Part shown: in pieces, positions 7,712 through 16,259 of the stretch
How the letters are laid out: every line of letters begins with the position of its first letter
Numbering within the stretch: the stretch's first letter is position 1
NCBI GenBank assembly: GCA_033722295.1
Contig: JAWVZH010000017.1
Span: 1 to 28,766, forward strand
Origin: JAWVZH01 sp033722295
Lineage (GTDB): Bacteria > Bacteroidota > Bacteroidia > Chitinophagales > Saprospiraceae
Length of the DNA: 28,766 nucleotides
Direction: 5' to 3'
Notes under the pieces: generated by a model
Seen by the model: only the letters and a program-made list of their open reading frames with translations
Told to the model about the DNA's origin: nothing
Database searches by the model: none
Program-made: the position numbers and the translations under genes

Positions 7712-8737
7712 ATGAACATGGACATCCAACCTGTGATCCTTGATTTCCTGAGCCGTAGGAAGTCCATTGACGTTCCTGGGTGGGGACGATTATTTTGGAC
7801 GTTCAGCAGCCCTGAAAGCACCTCTCATGCAGGAGAGATCAAAGGTCCGTCCATTCAGCTTAGATTCATCCGAAAAACGGATCAATCCGAGGAATTTGTT
7901 CAATATCTGGTAGATCAACTGAACATAAGCCATAAGAGGGCAAGGGTCCTGATCGATAATTGGGTAGAGAGAGCGGTTGAAACCATTCGAACAAATGGAA
8001 AGTTTGTATTGGAGGCCATCGGGACCTTTGAATCTGACGGCGGGGATGATCTGAGGTTTATCCCTGACCAGTCTTTGGTTAGCAAGGGTATGGAACTTCC
8101 GGTTTTTACTTTGAGCCCTGTAGAAAGAGCATTTCAGCCGGTTGTGCATCATAAGGAAGAAGAGGTTCAATCTGAGAATGGCTTGTGGTTCAGGGTCTTT
8201 ACGAATTATATCATCCCTGCAGTTCTTATTATTCTCATTCTTCTGCTGCTCTTTTTTTTATACAGCAATTTGACATCTGATGGTGTTATTGATTCTTCCA
8301 CCCCTACCCAGACTGAAATTAAGAAACCTGAGGGAGCCGGGGGTGTTGCACCTATTACAGATGATCGAGATTCTGAAAAGGGGAGATCAGGTGACAGTGT
8401 TATGGTCGAAAAAGGGCAAGTAGCGGATGATCAGGAAACGCTTGATGATGAGGAATGGAAGGAAGAAGAACTTACAAAAGATGAAGCAGAAGACAGACTG
8501 AATGATTTTGAGGACCGTTTTTGCATAATCATCGTGGGTAGTTTCAAGAATCAATTGAATGCAGACAGGATGTTGGCAAAGATCGATTCAATGGGACTGA
8601 CCTCATACACTGAGCCCTACGGTGAGTACACTAGGGTTGGGGTGAAATTTGATTGTTATGAGAATGACCTGTATCGAAGACTCTTCCAACTCAGGGGACA
8701 ATTTAGTCAGGACGCGTGGATATTGAAATACAAATAA
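7712..8737 (+). CDS. HU-like/CCDC81-type and SPOR-domain membrane protein
   Basis: A 341-residue single-pass membrane protein. Residues 1-140 resemble the tandem HU-related (CCDC81-type) domains found in Bacteroidota: IQPVILDFLSRRKSIDVPGWGRL, then YLVDQLNISHKRARVLIDNWV and GKFVLEAIGTFE. Residues about 165-185 are one strong membrane helix. Residues 186-265 are an acidic, probably disordered linker, and 270-341 form a SPOR-like domain (IIIVGSFKNQLNADRMLAKIDSMG, TRVGVKFD), which in other proteins binds denuded peptidoglycan at division sites. The expected topology is a cytoplasmic N-terminus and a periplasmic SPOR domain. It may link cytoplasmic structures to the wall at the septum; this is inference. 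A second Met at residue 3 is an alternative start. kdsA begins directly after its stop. Confidence 0.8.
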   Translation: MNMDIQPVILDFLSRRKSIDVPGWGRLFWTFSSPESTSHAGEIKGPSIQLRFIRKTDQSEEFVQYLVDQLNISHKRARVLIDNWVERAVETIRTNGKFVLEAIGTFESDGGDDLRFIPDQSLVSKGMELPVFTLSPVERAFQPVVHHKEEEVQSENGLWFRVFTNYIIPAVLIILILLLLFFLYSNLTSDGVIDSSTPTQTEIKKPEGAGGVAPITDDRDSEKGRSGDSVMVEKGQVADDQETLDDEEWKEEELTKDEAEDRLNDFEDRFCIIIVGSFKNQLNADRMLAKIDSMGLTSYTEPYGEYTRVGVKFDCYENDLYRRLFQLRGQFSQDAWILKYK

Positions 8738-9541
8738 ATGATAAACGAGAACTGGTTTAACCATAATTTTTTCCTTATCGCCGGTCCTTGCGCGGTCGAA
8801 AGTAAAGACCTTGTGCAGGAAGTTGCCGGACAGGTCAAGGAATGGTGCGAGGAACTGCAAATACCTTACATATTCAAAGCGAGTTATGAGAAGGCCAATA
8901 GAAGCCGCCTGGACTCTTTTACGACCATAGGCAGGGGAAAGGCCATGGAGGCCTTGAAATCGGTTAAGAGCAACTTTGGAATACCGTTGACCACAGATAT
9001 TCACAAGGATGACGAAGCTGAGATGGCTGCTGAGGTCGTGGATGTACTGCAGATCCCTGCATTCCTTTGCCGTCAGACCAGTTTATTGACTGCAGCAGCC
9101 AAAACCGGCAAGATCGTCAATATCAAGAAAGGTCAGTTCATGAGCCCTGATGCTATGAAATTTGCGGTAGAAAAGGTGAAAGAATCGGGCAATGAAAATG
9201 TATGGCTTACAGAGAGAGGAACGACTTTCGGTTACCAGGATCTGGTCGTTGATTTCAGGGGTATTCCTGTCATGCAGGACATTTCCCGGAAGGTCGTTCT
9301 TGATTGTACGCACAGCCTGCAAATGCCCAATCAGTCTGGTGGTGTGACCGGAGGTAGGCCTAAATTTATCTCATTGATGGCCCGTGCGGGGATCGCCGCG
9401 GGAGTTGATGGTTTGTTTATTGAGACTCATCCAAGACCTGAGAAAGCACTGTCGGACGGAGCCAATATGTTGAGGCTCGATCTATTGTATGACCTTCTCA
9501 GGCAACTCACTGCAATTCGTGCTGTTGAAGTGAATTCCTGA
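8738..9541 (+). CDS. kdsA: 3-deoxy-8-phosphooctulonate synthase (Kdo-8-P synthase)
   Basis: This enzyme condenses phosphoenolpyruvate with D-arabinose 5-phosphate to Kdo-8-phosphate, the first committed step towards the Kdo of lipopolysaccharide (cytoplasm). At 267 residues it is near the normal length. Motifs in order are IAGPCAVES, FKASYEKANRSR, TDIHKDDEA, FLCRQTSLL, VNIKKGQFMSP, WLTERGTTFGY, DCTHSLQMPNQ and FIETHPRPEKALSDGANML. The Cys in GPCAVES (residue 18) is the position that is Asn in the metal-independent E. coli enzyme and Cys in the metal-dependent class typified by Aquifex. This copy is therefore predicted to be metal dependent. The ATG immediately follows the upstream stop, so translational coupling with the HU/SPOR gene is likely. 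Confidence 0.96.
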   Translation: MINENWFNHNFFLIAGPCAVESKDLVQEVAGQVKEWCEELQIPYIFKASYEKANRSRLDSFTTIGRGKAMEALKSVKSNFGIPLTTDIHKDDEAEMAAEVVDVLQIPAFLCRQTSLLTAAAKTGKIVNIKKGQFMSPDAMKFAVEKVKESGNENVWLTERGTTFGYQDLVVDFRGIPVMQDISRKVVLDCTHSLQMPNQSGGVTGGRPKFISLMARAGIAAGVDGLFIETHPRPEKALSDGANMLRLDLLYDLLRQLTAIRAVEVNS

Positions 9542-9546
9542 TCAGC

Positions 9547-11097
9547 ATGAGGATTCAGATCAAGATCCCGCCTGCCTTCATCTCGGATAAGGATTTTATC
9601 GAAAAGGCCATATCTAAACAGGTCGACTCCTTTAAGCCTGATTCTATGGACTGGTATATTGCCAGGCGTTCGATCGATGCGAGGAGCAAAAAGCCGTTTT
9701 ATGTGTTGTCCGTCGTTATTGGTTCGGCGCGACCTACCTATGAATGGAAGGTCAGGTCTCTGAATGAACGGCCGACAGTTCATATTGTCGGGACGGGCCC
9801 GGCAGGATATTTTGCGGCTTTGAGGCTGATAGAATATGGTGTTAAACCGATCTTGTTTGACCGGGGTAAAGATGTCAGGTCGAGAAGACGCGATCTGCGA
9901 GCCATTCAGCAGTTTGGTATCGTTCATCCCGACAGCAACTATTGTTTTGGCGAAGGTGGGGCAGGCACATACTCTGATGGAAAGTTGTACACCCGTTCTG
10001 TCAAGCGAGGACGTATTCACGACATTTTGAATCTTCTCGTTGAGCACGGCGCCAAAGAAGATATACTTGTCGATGCACATCCTCATATTGGTTCGAACAA
10101 ACTTCCTCAGATCGTTTCCGCCATTCGCCAAACGATCGAAACCTACGGAGGTGAAGTACATTTTGATTCGAAGGTTACTGATCTGGTCCAACGGAAAGAA
10201 AGGATAGAAGGACTCGTGATAAATGACGAAGAGGAGTGGAAGGTGGATAATCTCATACTGGCAACCGGGCATTCTGCAAGAGATATTTACAAAATGTTCT
10301 TTGAAAAAGGATGGCAGTTGGAATTCAAACCCTTTGCACTTGGCGTGAGAATAGAACATCCGCAGCCCTTGATTGATGAACTTCAGTATGGAAAGAAAGC
10401 GGACAAAGCAAACCTCCCGGCGGCGAGCTATCAGCTCACCTGTCAGATATCAAAGAAAGGCGTATTCTCGTTTTGCATGTGTCCTGGAGGGCTGATTGTG
10501 CCGGCAGCTACGAATCCCGGAGAGCTCGTGGTCAACGGCATGTCGCTGTCGCGCAGAGATTCACCATTTGCCAATTCGGGAACGGTAGTTGAGATATCGC
10601 AGGAGGATCTGGGAAAATGGGGTTATGAAGGCATCTTAGCAGGCCTGGAGTATCAATCTAATGTCGAGCGAAGTTTCTGGTCAGCCGGAAATGGAACCCA
10701 GCAAGCTCCAGCACAAAGGCTTACTGACTTTGTAAAAGATCGATCATCAGACAGCTTACCAAAATCTTCATACATACCCGGGATCTATTCTGCTCCCGTG
10801 CATGACATACTGCCTGAACCTATTTCTTTTCATTTGAAAAACGCCATCTATGTATTCGAGAAGAAAATGCGCGGTTATCTGACCGAGGAAGCTCAGATAG
10901 TTGGTGTGGAAAGTCGAACCAGCGCACCGGTAAGAATACCACGGGATAAAAAAACATGCGAGCATCCGGATGTCAAGGGATTGTTCCCATGCGGAGAAGG
11001 CGCAGGTTTTGCCGGTGGTATCCTGTCCGCAGCAATGGATGGCAGAAATGTTGCGGATAAGGTAATGGATAGGATGGACGTAAGAAAAATAGATTAA
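9547..11097 (+). CDS. NAD(P)/FAD-dependent oxidoreductase (COG2509 type)
   Basis: A 516-residue flavoprotein of the uncharacterised FAD-dependent dehydrogenase group. Residues 1-70 are a family-specific N-terminal domain. The FAD-binding Rossmann motif VHIVGTGPAGYFAA is at about 78-91, followed by the acidic ribose-binding end LFDRG. The signature FGEGGAGTYSDGKLYTR spans about 134-150, and LILATGHSARDIY is the second nucleotide-side motif. Near the C-terminus, GLFPCGEGAGFAGGILSAAMDG is the usual FAD-closing motif. The substrate is unknown for the family. The gene starts 5 bp after kdsA and the next gene follows by 13 bp, so it sits inside the same run. No transmembrane segment is seen, so it is probably cytoplasmic. 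Confidence 0.88.
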   Translation: MRIQIKIPPAFISDKDFIEKAISKQVDSFKPDSMDWYIARRSIDARSKKPFYVLSVVIGSARPTYEWKVRSLNERPTVHIVGTGPAGYFAALRLIEYGVKPILFDRGKDVRSRRRDLRAIQQFGIVHPDSNYCFGEGGAGTYSDGKLYTRSVKRGRIHDILNLLVEHGAKEDILVDAHPHIGSNKLPQIVSAIRQTIETYGGEVHFDSKVTDLVQRKERIEGLVINDEEEWKVDNLILATGHSARDIYKMFFEKGWQLEFKPFALGVRIEHPQPLIDELQYGKKADKANLPAASYQLTCQISKKGVFSFCMCPGGLIVPAATNPGELVVNGMSLSRRDSPFANSGTVVEISQEDLGKWGYEGILAGLEYQSNVERSFWSAGNGTQQAPAQRLTDFVKDRSSDSLPKSSYIPGIYSAPVHDILPEPISFHLKNAIYVFEKKMRGYLTEEAQIVGVESRTSAPVRIPRDKKTCEHPDVKGLFPCGEGAGFAGGILSAAMDGRNVADKVMDRMDVRKID

Positions 11098-11110
11098 CTT
11101 CAATATTTCT

Positions 11111-11536
11111 ATGAAAGATATCTTAGACCTTGTAGCCAGAGTGTTGATCTCATGTATATTTTTATTTGAGGCTTACGACTCTGTTGCCTACTACAAGAAC
11201 ACCAAGCAGACAATGATCGATTACAATCTGACCTGGCAAACAGATATCCTGCTGATAGCCTCGATCATTTTGCTGATAGTGGGGGGTATCTTTTTGTTGA
11301 TAGGCTACAGGTCTGCTCTTGCCGCAACCATGCTTCTCATGTACTGGATCCCTGTGACTTTCATCGTCTATTCATTTTGGAACGATCCTGAGGAATATCG
11401 TAGGTTACATTCGATCTTCTTTATGAAGAATATGGCCGTAGTAGGTGGACTGTTGATGATCATAGTCCATGGTTCCGGGAAATATAGTGTCAGGCGATTG
11501 ATTCAGGCGGTTAGAGTACCTAAAGAAAGATGGTAA
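11111..11536 (+). CDS. DoxX-like membrane protein
   Basis: A small membrane protein of 141 residues with four hydrophobic stretches (about 5-22, 45-68, 72-95 and 112-128) and the ILFEAYDSVAYYKN / FFLL-IGYRSALAA layout typical of DoxX/DoxD-related proteins. In some bacteria such proteins associate with thiol or quinone redox systems, but the family is functionally diverse and no substrate can be given. It is the last gene of the plus-strand run and ends 5 bp from the convergent K+ channel gene, with no visible terminator between them. Confidence 0.7.
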   Translation: MKDILDLVARVLISCIFLFEAYDSVAYYKNTKQTMIDYNLTWQTDILLIASIILLIVGGIFLLIGYRSALAATMLLMYWIPVTFIVYSFWNDPEEYRRLHSIFFMKNMAVVGGLLMIIVHGSGKYSVRRLIQAVRVPKERW

Positions 11537-11541
11537 GTATG

Positions 11542-12414
11542 CTAATCTGAGACTTCAGGGGGATGAAGGGGAGCTCCGCAAGTCTTGCAATATTCAGCGT
11601 CCTCGTCATGATCCTCTTCATTACAAAATCGGCAGATAGTGTATTGGATGTCAAGTGCATCTTCTCCATTTGCCTTTTTGACCTTTTTCTCGTCCTCATT
11701 GGATTCAAAGATTATCTCTGACGATATGATCCCCGTCGGAACTGCAATGATGGCATATCCCAAAAGCATAACGATAGCTGATAAAAACTGACCGACCTCC
11801 GTTACCGGTGTAATATCTCCATATCCTACTGTGGTCAGGGTAACGATGGCCCAATACATACTTCTGGGAATACTGTCAAATGATTCATTGACCTCTGCTT
11901 CGATCAGATGCATCATGGCCCCGATGATTGTGACCAGCACGACAATAGAGGAAAGAAACACAGCTATTTTGGGTATACTATGACGCAAGGCTGTCATAAT
12001 GTGCCTCGCATGAGACAAGAAATTACCCAATTTGAATATTCTGAATATCCTTAATAGGCGCAACGCACGGATGACCATAAGTTGCTGTGAGCCCACAATG
12101 AAAAAACTGAGATATGTTGGTAAAATGGCGATCAGATCTACGATACCATAAAAACTGAAAATATATCGCTCAGGTCGATAAGTGGCATATATTCTCAAGG
12201 CATACTCGATGGTGAAGATCACAGTAAATATCCACTCAAGGATAACAAACACATTGTGATAATCCTCATTTATGGTCGGTACCGTTTCCAATATCACGAC
12301 TACGACACTGGCAAGGATAGAAATCAACAGAATTATATCAAACAATTTGCCTTCCGGCGTGTCAGTACCGAATATGACTATATGTATGCGTTCCTTTAGC
12401 TTATTGCGCTTCAT
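11542..12414 (-). CDS. Voltage-gated K+ channel with C-terminal zinc ribbon
   Basis: A 290-residue six-helix channel. S1 is about 24-44, S2 54-76, S3 86-104. S4 is about 111-128, with arginines every third position (R116, R119, R122, R125) in the voltage-sensor pattern. S5 is 146-168, and the pore loop carries the K+ selectivity filter TVGYGD (195-200), followed by S6 at 207-233. After a charged cytoplasmic linker, residues 261-279 form CRFC-x11-CKTC, a zinc-ribbon knuckle pair. Function is inferred as a K+-selective, voltage-sensitive homotetramer in the inner membrane; the ribbon could be a regulatory or assembly element. The gene stands alone with a 231-bp leader region containing two inverted repeats. 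The channel call is firm; the role of the ribbon is unknown. Confidence 0.93.
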   Translation of the reverse strand: MKRNKLKERIHIVIFGTDTPEGKLFDIILLISILASVVVVILETVPTINEDYHNVFVILEWIFTVIFTIEYALRIYATYRPERYIFSFYGIVDLIAILPTYLSFFIVGSQQLMVIRALRLLRIFRIFKLGNFLSHARHIMTALRHSIPKIAVFLSSIVVLVTIIGAMMHLIEAEVNESFDSIPRSMYWAIVTLTTVGYGDITPVTEVGQFLSAIVMLLGYAIIAVPTGIISSEIIFESNEDEKKVKKANGEDALDIQYTICRFCNEEDHDEDAEYCKTCGAPLHPPEVSD

Positions 12415-12481
12415 TTCGTTCCGGGCTTTTACTGTCCTGACCCGATGTTGTCAACATATACTGATATTAGATCAAATGTCA

Positions 12482-12508
12482 TCATTCAATTTGATTATTC
12501 TTGAATGA
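12482..12508. repeat. Inverted repeat 1 upstream of the K+ channel gene
   Basis: TCATTCAA (12482-12489) and TTGAATGA (12501-12508) are exact reverse complements separated by 11 bases. The site is about 68-94 bp upstream of the channel start codon. It could be an operator or a leader hairpin; no run of T follows, so terminator function is unlikely. Confidence 0.4.
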
Positions 12509-12518
12509 ATCCATCGAT

Positions 12519-12550
12519 TTTATCCAATCAAAATGCAGAGTTTGGATAAA
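12519..12550. repeat. Inverted repeat 2 upstream of the K+ channel gene
   Basis: TTTATCCAA (12519-12527) and TTGGATAAA (12542-12550) are exact nine-base reverse complements with a 14-base spacer, only 10 bp from repeat 1. No exact TAnnTTTG was seen on the minus strand between 12415 and 12645, so the promoter of the channel gene is not placed. The rest of this gap shows nothing further. Confidence 0.42.
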
Positions 12551-12645
12551 TGTATTAGAAATTTCTGATATATATAAGCGTCCATGCTCCTTATCTGGTT
12601 ATCTATACAAGTTTATATGATGCTGATCTGAAATAAAATTGATGA

Positions 12646-13023
12646 TCAGTGTTCTTCAGACCCCTGGTCAGACTCCTTGGTTTTCAAGAGTATATCTCCA
12701 CTAACAGCTCCCAGCCCTGACAATATACCACCTAGTATTCCACTGAATAATAAGAGTAACATTGGGTGTAAATGGAAAAGTTCTCCGATCCGTTGTGATA
12801 TGATCAGTCCGCCATCAAAATACAGTACAGCAGACCAGATAAGCCAGATCAAAAAACCGGTTATGGACCCGATGAAGAGGACACGTGACCAGTTTCCAAT
12901 CCTCACAAGCAAAGAGCTGATCATTGCTGCAAGGAAGACACCCCACCAGACACCCAAACTCATAAGTGGAATACCTATCAAGGTGATCATGAGAACAAGA
13001 CGCAGTTCGTTCCTATATTTCAC
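12646..13023 (-). CDS. Small multi-pass membrane protein, unknown
   Basis: A hydrophobic 125-residue protein with about four predicted membrane segments (around 8-24, 27-42, 46-68, 88-112) and a short charged cytoplasmic-looking tail, SDQGSEEH. No family was recognised. It starts 3 bp after the penicillin-acylase gene stop on the same strand, so it is almost certainly the third gene of a yaaA-acylase-membrane protein operon. Coding is supported by that spacing and by the membrane-protein composition. A glycine-rich last segment (SGILGGILSGLGAVSGD) suggests close helix packing. Confidence 0.72.
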   Translation of the reverse strand: MKYRNELRLVLMITLIGIPLMSLGVWWGVFLAAMISSLLVRIGNWSRVLFIGSITGFLIWLIWSAVLYFDGGLIISQRIGELFHLHPMLLLLFSGILGGILSGLGAVSGDILLKTKESDQGSEEH

Positions 13024-13026
13024 AGA

Positions 13027-15420
13027 TCAGTGGATTGACTTCATGATGAACAATTTTTCAGGGATCTCCTCAGGAGAATCAAATAATTCAAGAGGGTAGT
13101 AATCTCCGGATATCCAGGCAGGAAGCAGATTATCATAATACCGACTCCCTGTATTACCGCTCTGCCCTCCGGGATAGACACCCAACGCCTTAACCTTATC
13201 TCCTAGATCTACGATCATCCGCCAGGAAGGTCCTTTATCCTGACGCAATGCATTCGGTGCCGTTCCGGTGCCTCCCGCCTTGATCTCATAATGACCAAAT
13301 GATCTCAGGCTCGGAATGATGTGTGATATTTCAGTATTGCGAAACTTGTACCACTGCTTGTCATCGAATGAATCGAAGATATCGACAGCACTTTTGAATG
13401 AACTATCTACAACCTGATCAGCATCTTCTATGATATCAGTATTCTTGATATCCATGATGACATGATCAGGAAAGGAATCAAGTAACTCGATGGTTGTCCA
13501 GGTGGATGGAAGGTCTACATCGACCGGTCGTTGGACGACAAGTTCATCATAGATTGTAGAGTGCAATTCATTTTTCCAGATCTCGGCTAGCGTGCAAAGT
13601 TCACAGTCAGCATCAAACCTGCCATCCCAATTTTGCAACGCTGTTCTTAATGGATCATTGAGACTGAGGTGTTTGAGTGCTGCAAGGATCAATGCATGAG
13701 TCTCGGAATCGTAATTATTCATTTGGAGGGCCTTCATATCCTCCATGGTCAGATCATTGCTCCGTTCCAGATATTCATTGATAACTTTAGCCCGGGTAGG
13801 CCTGAAATCTCCATCGATATAATAGTAAGGATAAGAGGAGTCCGTACTCACTTGATTGGCACTGGCAAGGTACCCCTGATCCGGATTCGCTATTCTTGGT
13901 AGATGGGCATCTGGTAAAAAGGCGTGCCACGTATCCTGAGGGTGAGCAGTTTCCAGAAACCTGCCAAATTTGGCATGACGAAATGGAAAACGCCCTTGAA
14001 CGTGGATGGCGATATCGTTGTCCTTTGAAGCGAATAAGAAGTTCTGTGGAGGACTGTTGAAATTCTTAATTGCATTAAGAAAATCTTCGTAATCGGAAGC
14101 ACGATTGATATTCACAAAAACCGAAACTTCATCTGTCTCAGGTCTCACGTGACCTAACCAGCGCATGATCGCATACTGGGGCCCGTCGAAGGTTTCAATT
14201 CTTCTGATAGGGCCAAAATCCGTCCATGGAACGCTGTCGATCACAGGTTTTGTTCCCTTGATCGAGATGAACTCTTTTCGCCATATTATGCGCCTGGTCT
14301 CCTCACCCCACTGATAGGTCGATCGGGTACTGTCCCATTCGACTTTTAACCAGTCCAGCACATCCTGGCCCGAATTAGTAATGCCCCAGGCGATGTCCTC
14401 ATTAAAACCAAGAATGACACCCGGCATACCTGGAAAGGCAACCCCCATTGTATTGTACTCCGGCGTATGAATATGGATCATATACCAGATTGAAGGGAGG
14501 GTAAGAGGTAAGTGAGGATCATTGGCAAGGATGGTTGATTTGCTTGCCGTCTTATAAGCTTTGACAGCCCAGTTATTACTCCCCAGTCCCGTTGCTTTTT
14601 TTTCATTGGGTCGCTGATGAAAGCCCAGATCAGGACCTGAATTAATGACTCCTGTGGGTACCAGTGTGTTATTTTGTTTGAAATCAAAGACCTTTTCATC
14701 GGGAATAACAGGAGGAGATACCTGGATGCGTTCAGGATAAAGCATATTGAATAAACTATCTCCGAGGATGGCATATGCATTGGTCATTTCAAAATCCTTC
14801 TCTTTGCCACAAAGAACATCGGACATATGCTTTACGAATAATGCGCTTTTATAGGGTGACCAGGGTTCCGGATGGTAATTCAGCAGCTTATACTCAATCG
14901 GATAAGACGACCAGGATAATGATCTTATGTACGAATTTACTCCCTCCGAGAAGGCTTCCAGATAACCATATGAAATCGGAAACTTCTTCCAGGCTTCCTC
15001 TGCCATCTCAGCGGCTGCCGCCAATCCTTTTCTACGCTGCCGTTTGTCGAAGGCCAGTGCTCTTGGCCCTACAACTTCTGAGAGTCTGCCCGCTGCAACT
15101 CTGGTTATGAAGTCCATCTGCCACAATCTGTATTTTCCCATGAGAAATCCCTGGATCCTGTAAGCATCCTCATCGTTTTGAACATATATATGAGGTATCA
15201 GAAGACTGTCCATCACTACCTGCGCACTGTCCTTCGTAAGAATAGGCGGTAATGTTTGATCTGAGAGATCCAGTGATGATTCCCTGTTGACCAGATAACC
15301 CGATGCCGGGTTCAAAAGAGTGCCTAGAGCGGGTAATGGACCTAATGGTCCGCTCAAAATGATGATAAGAATGATCCCGGAGATCAAGGCGAGTATAGCA
15401 GGAATATTTCTTTTTATCAT
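13027..15420 (-). CDS. Penicillin acylase family Ntn-hydrolase
   Basis: A 797-residue enzyme of the penicillin amidase (S45) family, which cleaves acyl-amide bonds; physiological substrates include acyl-homoserine lactones or other amides in characterised relatives. An N-terminal hydrophobic helix (about 7-23) directs export or anchors the protein facing the periplasm. The precursor has an alpha chain, a spacer, and autocleavage before the nucleophile serine in GLGSNNWAV (Ser281). It is followed by ILANDPHLPLTLPSIW and PGMPGVILGFNEDIAWG, the usual beta-chain signatures. Length matches the family. It begins 3 bp after the yaaA stop and is followed by a small membrane protein after 3 bp, so all three are co-transcribed. 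The substrate cannot be read from sequence. Confidence 0.92.
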   Translation of the reverse strand: MIKRNIPAILALISGIILIIILSGPLGPLPALGTLLNPASGYLVNRESSLDLSDQTLPPILTKDSAQVVMDSLLIPHIYVQNDEDAYRIQGFLMGKYRLWQMDFITRVAAGRLSEVVGPRALAFDKRQRRKGLAAAAEMAEEAWKKFPISYGYLEAFSEGVNSYIRSLSWSSYPIEYKLLNYHPEPWSPYKSALFVKHMSDVLCGKEKDFEMTNAYAILGDSLFNMLYPERIQVSPPVIPDEKVFDFKQNNTLVPTGVINSGPDLGFHQRPNEKKATGLGSNNWAVKAYKTASKSTILANDPHLPLTLPSIWYMIHIHTPEYNTMGVAFPGMPGVILGFNEDIAWGITNSGQDVLDWLKVEWDSTRSTYQWGEETRRIIWRKEFISIKGTKPVIDSVPWTDFGPIRRIETFDGPQYAIMRWLGHVRPETDEVSVFVNINRASDYEDFLNAIKNFNSPPQNFLFASKDNDIAIHVQGRFPFRHAKFGRFLETAHPQDTWHAFLPDAHLPRIANPDQGYLASANQVSTDSSYPYYYIDGDFRPTRAKVINEYLERSNDLTMEDMKALQMNNYDSETHALILAALKHLSLNDPLRTALQNWDGRFDADCELCTLAEIWKNELHSTIYDELVVQRPVDVDLPSTWTTIELLDSFPDHVIMDIKNTDIIEDADQVVDSSFKSAVDIFDSFDDKQWYKFRNTEISHIIPSLRSFGHYEIKAGGTGTAPNALRQDKGPSWRMIVDLGDKVKALGVYPGGQSGNTGSRYYDNLLPAWISGDYYPLELFDSPEEIPEKLFIMKSIH

Positions 15421-15423
15421 AGG

Positions 15424-16188
15424 TTACTCTCGGGTGAAAATATAAGTTCTTTCATCGGAGAGATCACTATTATAGTGATAATTATCGATATCGAATCCTA
15501 TGAGGTTTTCTGGTTCTTCAATCCTTTCTTCCATAATAAATCGAGTCATCATGCCCCTGGCGCGCTTGGCGTTGAAGGACAAAAATCTGTATTTACCCTT
15601 TCGCCACTCAAGAAAGTTGACCTTGATGACCGGAACAGTCAGTTGCTTGGTGTTAATGGCAGACCAGTATTCGTCCGAGGCCAGATTCACAACATGACTG
15701 CTCTTCGATGCTCTGATATCTTCATTGAGGGTATTTGTAAGTGTGTCACCCCAAAATTCATAAAGGTTCTTTTTCCGCCTGACAGGTAGAGAGGTGCCCA
15801 TTTCCAATCGGTAGGGCTGGATGAGATCGAAGGGTCTCAAAATACCGTACAGTCCTGATAGAATTCTCAAATGATCATTCATATAATCGAGAGTTTTGTC
15901 ATCAAGGTGTTCTGCCTCTAGTCCTCGGTAGACATCGCCGGAGAAAGTGAACACTGCCGGGGTACTGTTATCCAAACTATGAACCTCGTCATATGCCTGG
16001 TATCGTTGTTGATTAAGAAGGGCAAGGTCCTTACTGATGCTCATTAGATCCTGAAGTTTGGGCTTGGAAAATGTGCGCAGTTTACTGATCAGTTGAGCAC
16101 TTTGTTTTAAATGCCTGGGTTGAGAATATTGCACCTTCCTTTCAATATCAGTATTCAGATTCTTGGCTGGTGAGAGTACGGTGATCAT
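15424..16188 (-). CDS. yaaA: Peroxide stress protein YaaA (DUF328)
   Basis: The protein begins ITVLSPAKNLN, the hallmark of the UPF0246/DUF328 family, and contains LMSISKDLALLNQQRYQ, VFTFSGDVYRGL, LSGLYGILRPFDLIQPYRLEM and FLSFNAKRARGMMTRFI in family order. At 254 residues it has the typical length. In E. coli YaaA lowers free intracellular iron during hydrogen peroxide stress and limits DNA and protein damage; the biochemical mechanism is not settled. It is cytoplasmic, with no signal peptide. As the first gene of the minus-strand yaaA-acylase operon it lies just downstream of a strong terminator for the DUF1573 gene, so it must have its own promoter in 16189-16205 or depend on read-through; no clear promoter is visible. 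Confidence 0.95.
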   Translation of the reverse strand: MITVLSPAKNLNTDIERKVQYSQPRHLKQSAQLISKLRTFSKPKLQDLMSISKDLALLNQQRYQAYDEVHSLDNSTPAVFTFSGDVYRGLEAEHLDDKTLDYMNDHLRILSGLYGILRPFDLIQPYRLEMGTSLPVRRKKNLYEFWGDTLTNTLNEDIRASKSSHVVNLASDEYWSAINTKQLTVPVIKVNFLEWRKGKYRFLSFNAKRARGMMTRFIMEERIEEPENLIGFDIDNYHYNSDLSDERTYIFTRE

Positions 16189-16204
16189 GATTTTTGTATT
16201 TCTA

Positions 16205-16240
16205 TAAATAAAAAACCCCGGACAATGCCCAGGGTTTAAA
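16205..16240 (-). terminator. Intrinsic terminator of the DUF1573 gene
   Basis: On the minus strand AAACCC, one mismatch, then a two-pair GC step closes over a short loop with GGGTTT, followed directly by TTTTTT (rich in T through 16205). Stem positions are 16213-16218 with 16232-16237. It lies 20 bp past the DUF1573 stop, between it and yaaA. This is the clearest terminator in the window. Confidence 0.85.
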
Positions 16241-16259
16241 ATATCTATAATTTGATCCT

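Noticed and set aside
9427..10359. Minus-strand open frame of 310 residues over kdsA and the FAD oxidoreductase
   Set aside because: Both plus-strand genes are clear family members; the antisense protein has no family signal.
12623..12649. CTGATC/GATCAG inverted repeat as terminator of the small membrane protein gene
   Set aside because: It has only six pairs, a 15-base loop and no T-run on the minus strand, and GATC-rich sequence makes such matches common here.
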